Shown here: positions 57,290 to 64,000 of the stretch, one piece after another
Numbering within the stretch: the first letter of the stretch is position 1
Layout of the letters: every line of letters begins with the position of its first letter
Source of the DNA: Beta vulgaris subsp. vulgaris
Lineage: Eukaryota > Streptophyta > Magnoliopsida > Caryophyllales > Amaranthaceae
Assembly (NCBI RefSeq): GCF_026745355.1
Contig: NC_079210.1
Coordinates: forward strand, 17,901,771-17,965,770
Reading direction: 5' to 3'
Length of the DNA stretch: 64,000 bases
Position numbers and translations under genes: made by a program
Notes under the pieces: model-generated
What the model was told of the DNA's origin: nothing
Database searches by the model: none
Seen by the model: the letters and a program-made list of their open reading frames with translations, nothing else

Positions 57290-57925
57290 GGGTGTTGGTG
57301 ATTCAATTTTAGAGGATGAAGGAGAGGGTTTTTCGGCTTTGTGGGAGGAGAGAGAGTGAGAAGTGTTTTTGGTATCATGTTTTGTGGAGTATTTTCGGTT
57401 TTATGAGAAGGAAGGAAAAAAATTTGTTTGTTTTAAGGAAAGAATATAATAAATTATATAAAACCGTGTATTTACATGTTTTATGAAAAAAAAATCTTCT
57501 ATCTAAATTAAAAAAATATCTTCAACTAACTTGAGAGATATAAGGAAAAATCAGATTTTTAGGAAATAAAATCTGAACAGAATATTTTTGGTTTTTCGAA
57601 TTTTGAAAAGAAAAAAATCTAACTCTAATACGCTGGGAATTGGGAACAGCGTTTGGGAACAATGAATGGAAACAATGAAATTTTGCTACTTTGGAACTCC
57701 ATTAATTCTTTTAATCCTTTGTCATCACTTAAGGCATAGAATTGTCCTATGAACAATAAGGGGAATATTATTGGACATTGGTGAGCAGTTTTCAGACATT
57801 TTTACTTATACATATGAAATAATCATATAAGAATTGTGATGTATTTAAGTAAATAAAACATAAAAATGCACATCCAGACATAATGCCAAAGAATTAACAC
57901 AAAGGGGAATAATGTAGCAATCATT
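57290..57925 (-). other. Spacer between copia pol and ORF3
   Basis: AT-rich on the minus strand, with no frame of note. It could hold a splice acceptor or a subgenomic start for ORF3, but no motif is convincing. Confidence 0.4.
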
Positions 57926-58823
57926 TCATTTGATTAAGCCAAGTTCAAGTCTCAATTTCTCAAACCTATCTCTATTTAAGGGTTTTGTCAAGATGTCTGC
58001 AATTTGACGTTCAGTCTCACAGAATTCCATTTTAATAAGACCCTTTTCAACATTATCTTTCAGAAAGTGATGCCTAATATGGATGTGTTTGACTCTTGAA
58101 TGATGTACGGGATCTTTAGAAATACTAATAGCACTAGTATTATCACAATAGATGGGAACACATTCAAAGTAGATTCCATAGTCACGTAGTTGTTGTTTTA
58201 TCCATAGCATTTGGGAACAACATGCTGCTGCTGCAACATATTCAGCCTCTGCTGTAGATAAAGCAACTGTGTTTTGCTTCTTGGTGCTCCAAGAAACTAA
58301 ACTATGACTAAGGAACTGAACCATACCTGATGTACTCTTCTATTGACCAGATCTCCTGCATAGTCAGCATCCGCAAATCCTTTCAATTCAAAGGTATCAC
58401 TCCTCGAATAGAATAGGCTTAAATCATCTGTTCCCTTGAGGTATCTTAGGATTCTCTTCACAGCTGTGAGATGAGATTCCTTTGGATTGGCTTGAAACCT
58501 TGCACATAACCCTACACTGAAAGCAATATCAGGACGACTTGCAGTTAGATATAGTAATGAGCCAATCATACCTCGATACTTGGTTTGATCCACACTTATT
58601 CCTATAGAATCTTCATCCAATCTGGTTGAGATTCCCATAGGTGTATGATTACTTTGGATGCTTCCAAACCATACTTTTTCAATAGTTCCTTTATGTACTT
58701 TTGTTGATGGATGTAGATTCCTTCTTCTGTTTGCTTGATTTGCAACCCCAAGAAGAAGTTGAGCTCACCCATCATACTCATTTCAAATTCTTTACTCATG
58801 AGATTAGCAAAGTCCTTGCACAA
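57926..58823 (-). pseudogene. Copia RT thumb and RNase H
   Basis: Three overlapping frames, 58823-58602, 58638-58297 and 58324-57926. The first has MMGELNFFLGLQIKQ and IYIHQQKYIKELLKKYGLE. The second has YRGMIGSLLYLTASRPDIAFSVG and FADADYAGD, the first RNase H Asp. The third has SWSTKKQNTVALSTAEAEYVA and YCDNTSAI, completing RNase H, and ends ILTKPLNRDRFEKLRLELGL. Frameshifts near 58610 and 58310 separate them. Confidence 0.9.
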
Positions 58824-58850
58824 AGATTCATTAGTGGCACCAATATAATA

Positions 58851-60542
58851 TCAAACATATATTTGAACAACTAATAAATGTTTTCCTTTTGATTTTAAAA
58901 ACAAGGTTCGATCCAATTTTCCTCTTTTAAACTCATTTTCAAGAAGGAACTTAGAAAGTCTTTCATACCATGCTCTTGGAGCTTGCTTTAACCCATAAAG
59001 AGCTTTGTCAAGCTTAAAGACATGATTAGGAAATTCTTTATTTTCAAAACCTGGAGGTTGTTCTACAAATACCTCCTCATTAAGATAACCATTTAGAAAA
59101 GCACATTTTACATCCATTTGATACAATTTGAAACCCATGAAGGCAGCAAAAGCTATGAAGATTCTAATTGCTTCCAGTCTTGCAACTGGAGCAAAAGTTT
59201 CTTCATAATCAATGCCTTCCTGTTGATTGTATCCTTTCACAACTAACCTGGCCTTGTTTCTTATGATAGTTCCGAACTCATCTAATTTGTTTCGAAACAC
59301 CCACTTTAAACCAATAACCTTGTTATGTTTAGGCTTAGGTTCAAGGTGCCAAACTTTGTTTCTTTCAAATTGATGAAGTTCATCCTGCATTGCTACGATC
59401 CAATCAGCATCAGTGAGAGCTTCTTCATGATTCCTAGGTTCCAACATAGAAAGAAAAGCATGAAAAGCACAAAAGTTTTTCAATTGAGATCTCGTTTGAG
59501 TTCCCTTATTTATGTCACTGATTATTAGTTCCACAGGATGGGAACGATGAGTTTTCCAAGGCTTTGGTTGGAAATCCTGGATGGAAACTTGGTTTCCTTG
59601 ATCATCTTCATTTACCTGTACTTGGGAACCAGGTTCTACAATAGTGGATTCATTCACTAGTGCATCATCACTTAGTTCCTCTTCTTCCTCACTGGGAACA
59701 GGAACAGGAACAGGATGTTGTTCCCTTGGCTTTGTTCCCATGACTTCGTCTTCCAAAGTCTCATCAATAAGACTTAAGTCTTTTGTCAATCCTATTTCGA
59801 AGTCATCTTCAACCTGTGTGCTTGCATCAAATTTATCTGTTTCATCAAAAATAACATGCACACTTTCTTCTACACACATAGACCTTTTATTATACACTCT
59901 ATAAGCCTTGCTACTAGAAGAATATCCTAAGAATACAGCTTCTTCACTTCTAGCATCAAATTTTCCAATATTTTGTTTCCCATTATTATGAACAAAACAT
60001 TTACATCCAAATGTTCTGAAATATGTAATATTGGGCTTTTTACCAAAATACAGCTCATAGGGCGTTTTATTTAATAAAGGTCTTACCATGGCTCGATTTA
60101 TAATGTGACAAGCAGTATTCACAGCTTCTGCCCAAAAGTTTTTAGGAAGACCACTAGCTATCAGCATAGTCCTAGCCATCTCTTCTAGTGTTCTATTTTT
60201 CCTTTCAACAACACCATTTTGTTGAGGTGTTCTAGGGGCTGAGAAATTGTGATCTAATCCATTGTCTCTGCTAAAGTCATCGAACTTAAAATTTTCAAAC
60301 TCTTTACCATGGTCGGATCTAAGGTGAAGTAACTTATGACCACTCAAATTTTGTACTTTCTTTGCAAAGACAAGGAACTCATCATAAGTCTCGTCCTTGC
60401 TAGAAAGAAAAATAACCCAAGTAAATCTAGAGAAGTCATCTACAATTACTAACACATATTTCTTTCCACTCCTACTTTGTATCCTCATAGGTCCACATAA
60501 ATCCATATGTATTAACTCTAAAGGTCTTGTGGTACTTACCAC
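58851..60542 (-). pseudogene. Copia integrase core and reverse transcriptase
   Basis: A single 563-codon open frame. Integrase: [11 protein letters not shown] (first Asp), [12 protein letters not shown] (second Asp) and [13 protein letters not shown] (Glu), so the catalytic triad is complete. A variable acidic linker follows, then [74 protein letters not shown] and [14 protein letters not shown]. The frame stops at 58851, right at the RT active site, where a frameshift and stop remove the two catalytic aspartates from the reading frame. That single lesion disables reverse transcription. Confidence 0.92.
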
Positions 60543-61255
60543 ATTCTTGGACTTGAAAGAGGACCTAACATGCTTGCCTTTTGCGCATGCATCACAACAT
60601 GATCTAAATGAAACTTAGTAGAGGGTAAACCTAAAACTAGTTCTTTAGAACGCAGTTTGTCAAGCAAGGAAAAGCTAGCATGACCTAGACGCTTGTGCCA
60701 TAAGAATGAATCATCATCAATAACACTAAGGCATGTGAATTTGTTTTTGGGAACAAGGTTGAGATCCACAACATATGTGTTCCCTTTCCTTGTTCCTTCC
60801 AAAATGATATCCTTTGTGCTATTGTTGACTATCAAACATTTTTCACTATTAAACTTCACACAGTTCCCTCTATCACAGAATTGGGAAATACTTAACAAGT
60901 TATGCTTTAATCCATCAACTAGAAACACATTTTCTATGGAATGTGACGATGACTTACCAACTTTGCCCATGGCAACTATGTTACCTTTCTTGTTGTCACC
61001 AAAAGTCACACTTCCACCATTGTAGGCTGAGAGTGAGAGAAATCTTGATTTATCTCCAGTCATATGCTTAGAACAACCACTGTCTAGGTACCATGTGTTG
61101 TTCCCCCTCACTCCAACCTCAAGAGATTCAATCTCTTCATCAGATTCGGAATTGTAAAAGCCATAAGACAGAAGTTTGCAGTCTCCTCATTTGGTTGAGG
61201 ATCATCTTTCCTCAGAGTCAGAGTCTCCCCATGCAGCAACCATACTTTCTTCATA
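60536..61255 (-). pseudogene. Copia protease and integrase N-terminal region
   Basis: The region 61255-61112 carries the acidic gag-protease linker (DDPQPNEETANFCLMAF). The frame 61111-60536 then has WYLDSGCSKHMTG with the DSG protease active site (Asp codon 61084-61082), QFCDRGNCVKF, and LWHKRLGHASFSLLDKL, the HH half of the integrase zinc finger. The frame shifts near 60590, where the CC half of the zinc finger should lie, so the chain is cut between zinc finger and core. Confidence 0.88.
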
Positions 61256-62224
61256 TCAGATCGAGTATAGGAGTTTTTGTATTCTTTGTTCCTTCTCTGC
61301 TCTGTTCCTTCCTTTGCCTTTTTCTTGTTCCCATTGGGGACAATCCTTGATGAAGTGCTCAGAACTGCCACACTTATGACAAACAAGTTTGTTAGAATAT
61401 TTCTTATTCTTACCTTTGTAATCACCTTTCTTCATGTTCCTAAACATTCTTTTGAATTTTCGGACCATGAGAGCAGATTCTTCTTCATCTGTTTCTGAGC
61501 CTTCACTTTCATCAGCTTTTAAGGCAATCGACTTTTGCTTGGACATGTCTCCATTCTCATTGTCCAATTGCAACTCATGAGTCACGAGGGAACCAGCAAG
61601 TTGTTCCAAATTGAACTTAGTAAAGTCCTTAGTTTCCTGTAAGGCAGTTACTTTAGCCATCCAACGATCCCTAGGAAGGCTCCTTAGGACCTTTCGTACC
61701 TGTTCCTCAGATGTAATCACTTTACCAAGAGATGTTAGCTCATTAATTATATTAGTAAAGCGTGTAAACATGTCTTGGATAGACTCTTTTGATTTCATTT
61801 GAAAAAGTTCATATTGGTTCATCAAAAGATCTATTTTTTATCTCTTAACTTCACTCGTACCTTCATGAGTGACTTCAATAAGATCCCAAATTTGTTTTGC
61901 TGTTTTACATCCCATGACACGATTGTGTTCATGAGGACCAAGACCACAATGAAGCAATTTTATAGCAAGAGCATTAATTTCCATCTTTTCGAAATCAGCT
62001 TTATCAAAATCAGATATAGATTTAGGAATTACCTCATTTTTGTCATTAGTGGTTGTGACTTCAAAATCACCTACCTCTATGACTCTCCATACCTGGTAAT
62101 TGTCGGCTTTGATAAAGATCTCCATTATGTTCTTCCAGTAAGTGTAAAACTTACCATTGAACATTGGTGGCCTCTGCGTAGAGTACCCTTCTTCCAGTTT
62201 CTCTCTAGTATTCATATTTTTCAA
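61256..62224 (-). pseudogene. Copia gag with CCHC zinc knuckle
   Basis: The first frame, 62224-61838, starts MKNMNTREKLEEGYS and has RPPMFNGKFYTYWK and AKQIWDLIEVTHEG, typical of Sirevirus-type gag, the RNA-packaging shell protein. One in-frame TAA at 61840-61838 separates it from 61825-61256, which has the NELTSLGK and VRKVLRSLP segments, a basic stretch and a zinc knuckle CHKCGSSEHFIKDC at 61381-61340. The frame ends early at 61256, where a frameshift moves the polyprotein into another frame. So there are two lesions: one nonsense and one frameshift. Confidence 0.9.
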
Positions 62225-62263
62225 GATCTTGAACTCAACAGGGTTTCCTGAATATTAGAGTTC

Positions 62264-62277
62264 CCGCTCTGATACCA
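62264..62277 (-). promoter_or_regulatory. Initiator-Met tRNA primer binding site
   Basis: The minus strand reads TGGTATCAGAGCGG two bases after the 5' LTR end, the standard plant copia primer site complementary to the initiator methionine tRNA. Confidence 0.95.
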
Positions 62278-62279
62278 AT

Positions 62280-63862
62280 TGTTGTATAATATGAGTACTA
62301 TAAGAGGGGGGGTGAATTATAGTGAGAGAATAAGTACTACTTTTTGCGGAATTAAAAGTAAACTTGGGAACAAACAATGGGAACACGAGAGATTTTACGA
62401 GGAAAAACTTCCTAGGCCTAGTAGGAAGAAACAACCTCGACCACAAGGGATTTTAAACAACTTTCCACTATAATAGGCCAAAACAACTCTGATTACAACC
62501 TATTACTTTTCTCTCGATTCTCAACTTAAGTCACTCAACTCAAGTTCCCAACGACAGTTCCCAACAACTGACGTTTTCTCTCAAACTTCACTAGAAGTTC
62601 CTTTCTCTTTCTATTTCTCTTTCTCTTGCTTCACTCAAAGCTTTCTCACACTTACAAGAGTTCACTCAAACCCTTTTTCTCAAAAATACACTTTGTAAAA
62701 CTATGGAAGAGTAATAAAAACTCGATTAATGTAAGTATGAATTCTCTAAAGAAAAGGCACTGACACTTTAGATAACTTAGGACAAATTAACTAAGTCAGA
62801 CACAATTTTACTCAAATGAATTAGGCGCCTATTTATAGACTATTAAGACAAGACATGATTTCCACTAACTTAGACCATTATCACATGTTCTCCATGATGT
62901 TTAATTAATTAATTAAATTAAATTAATTATTCCATGTCATGTAAAGCATCCACTAATCCACTACTTCACTTCATAGAAGCAGTAACATATTACGTGGTTT
63001 TTGCAAACTTGGAGAATAATTAATCTTATTTAATTTAATTAAATACTTGGAGGATAATTAACTTAAGCCACTAAATCCACTAACTACATAAACGTGTAGC
63101 AGTAAACCTTAGGCGTGTAATCTAGAATTTAGAAAATAAATAAATAAAATCCTTTAGCTAGTTTTTAGGGAAAATATCTTTTTCAAAATCTTTTATAAAA
63201 CCGGAAAACAGTTTTTGTAAATAAAAAATCCGAAACATTTTGAAAACCGGAAATAATATATTTTCGAAAACTAAATCTTTTAAATAAAATATAAAAGATA
63301 AAATATATATTTTAAAAAGATAATATTTGAAAATCAGTTATTTTAAAATCAGAAAATCTTTTTAAAATCTTTTCCTAACAAACTTAAACTAACTTCCTAA
63401 AATAATGGATCTTAGTCAAAATATCCCTAAAAACTCTAACAACTATATTGGGCACACAATTATCTTAGGCGCACAATATTAGTCACTTAGAAGTTCCTAA
63501 ATTAGTTTTAAAGTCTTGTTCCCTAATTATTAAGTCTTGTTCCTAAGCCTTGTTCCTATAGTGCCAGTTATGTTCCTTTCATGGGAACAAAACCAAGTTC
63601 CTTTGAGAATTCACGACGAACTTAATAAAGCTTTTACTCAACCTTAACAAGAAGATTAATAAATACCCTAATGTATTCTAATCTTCATTCCATGCTTGAT
63701 TCTTCATTTCTCGAACATCTTTACTTCAATCTTGATTAATTCTCCGCTTTAATCTTCAATCAAGTATTCTCTTAGCTCGAGCATGAATTACCTTGCAACA
63801 ACATAAATAAAATATACTATGTCTTTTGTGGTTAGGTCATCTTCAAAACTCAAGGGTCAACA
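62280..63862 (-). repeat. 5' LTR of copia element (1583 bp)
   Basis: Same limits as the other LTR and followed directly by the GATTC duplication. Differences from the 3' LTR include small indels (aggtctg versus agttatg near 63567, one extra base near 63107) and scattered substitutions. Confidence 0.97.
62830..62837 (-). promoter_or_regulatory. TATA box of copia 5' LTR
   Basis: The + strand tatttata gives TATAAATA on the minus strand, followed by GGCGCC. It is correctly placed to start the element transcript within the LTR. The copy in the 3' LTR is at 53932-53939 and would fire outward into the LINE. Confidence 0.65.
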
Positions 63863-63867
63863 GATTC

Positions 63868-64000
63868 ATATATGGGAGGGCTAGGTTTTCGAAACCTAAG
63901 GAACTAGAACATTACCTTCATGGCTGGAGTATCATTAAGGATGATAATAAATTATGGATAAGAATTATGAAATCTAAGTATCTTAAAAAGATTTTCTTCA
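63868..64000 (+). pseudogene. LINE ORF2 continuation after copia insertion
   Basis: Directly after the second copy of the GATTC duplication the LINE resumes with GGLGFRNLRN-type sequence (about 63876-63910), then HGWSIIKDDNKLWIRIMKSKYL in another frame. This is the conserved region beyond the RT domain of plant LINEs. It runs off the window end. Confidence 0.75.

Larger units (their letters stand above)
53382..63862 (-). mobile_element. Sirevirus-like Ty1/copia retrotransposon, 10,481 bp, two LTRs
   Basis: Structurally complete on the minus strand: 5' LTR 62280-63862, primer site 62264-62277, gag and pol 62224-57926, an extra ORF3 at about 57289-55468, a polypurine tract at 54962-54976, and 3' LTR 53382-54961. 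A perfect 5-bp duplication GATTC flanks it at 53377-53381 and 63863-63867. The integrase-before-RT order is that of Ty1/copia. The length, the gag type and the third ORF point to the Sirevirus (SIRE/Maximus) lineage. About 20 differences were counted by eye between the 1.58-kb LTRs, so it inserted fairly recently. Several coding lesions show it cannot now move on its own products. It sits inside a LINE. Confidence 0.95.

Noticed and set aside
1..64000. CRISPR arrays, bacterial operons, riboswitches, rRNA or tRNA genes
   Set aside because: Nothing with the required repeat-spacer layout or conserved RNA structure was seen, and the sequence is plainly plant nuclear DNA.

Overview
This is a plant nuclear window, most likely from an eudicot: intron-rich gene structure with GT-AG junctions, AT-rich intergenic DNA, plant-type Ty1/copia and Ty3/gypsy retrotransposons, a plant L1-type LINE with a DUF4283-like first ORF, Stowaway and hAT MITEs, and a Mutator element carrying a host gene fragment. 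There are no operons, rRNA, tRNA or CRISPR arrays. I could not identify the species.

Only one host gene can be read end to end: a LARP1-type La-related protein gene on the + strand, 27729-41599, in 14 exons (CDS 2976 nt, 991 codons before the stop). It has a La motif in exons 3-6 and a DM15 region in exons 11-14. Its promoter and leader have a site II motif, a telo box, a TATA box, a long CT-rich tract and three chained upstream ORFs. Exon 6 contains a recent 147-bp in-frame tandem duplication. Introns 2, 6, 8 and 13 and the 3' flank hold MITE and transposon insertions.

Left of the gene (1-27 kb) is layered transposon debris. In order: an LTR-like promoter region (minus); a decayed Sirevirus-like copia pol (2.1-4 kb); a 1469-bp Pack-MULE with perfect 9-bp target duplications and a captured histone H2A fragment (8684-10152); a minus-strand gag remnant with its own LTR and tRNA-Asp-type primer site (10378-11052 and 15431-16802), split by a 4141-bp solo LTR with a perfect 5-bp duplication (11127-15267); then a Tat-like Ty3/gypsy element (about 17.2-25.85 kb) with a badly deleted gag-pol, carrying a GC-rich hAT MITE and a fragment of the solo-LTR family.

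Right of the gene (41.6-64 kb) lie a Stowaway MITE, a 655-bp solo LTR with perfect target duplication, a gypsy LTR related to the Tat element, and a plant L1-like LINE (about 48.2-53.38 kb and 63.86 kb to the window end). The LINE is interrupted by a 10,481-bp Sirevirus-like copia element (53382-63862, minus strand). That element has two nearly identical 1.58-kb LTRs, a GATTC duplication, an initiator-Met primer site, a polypurine tract, and an extra third ORF between pol and the 3' LTR. Its gag-pol is broken by several stops and frameshifts, including one at the reverse transcriptase active site.

Coordinates of target duplications, LTR ends and splice sites were read base by base. Family assignments rest on protein motifs recognised by eye, without database searches.
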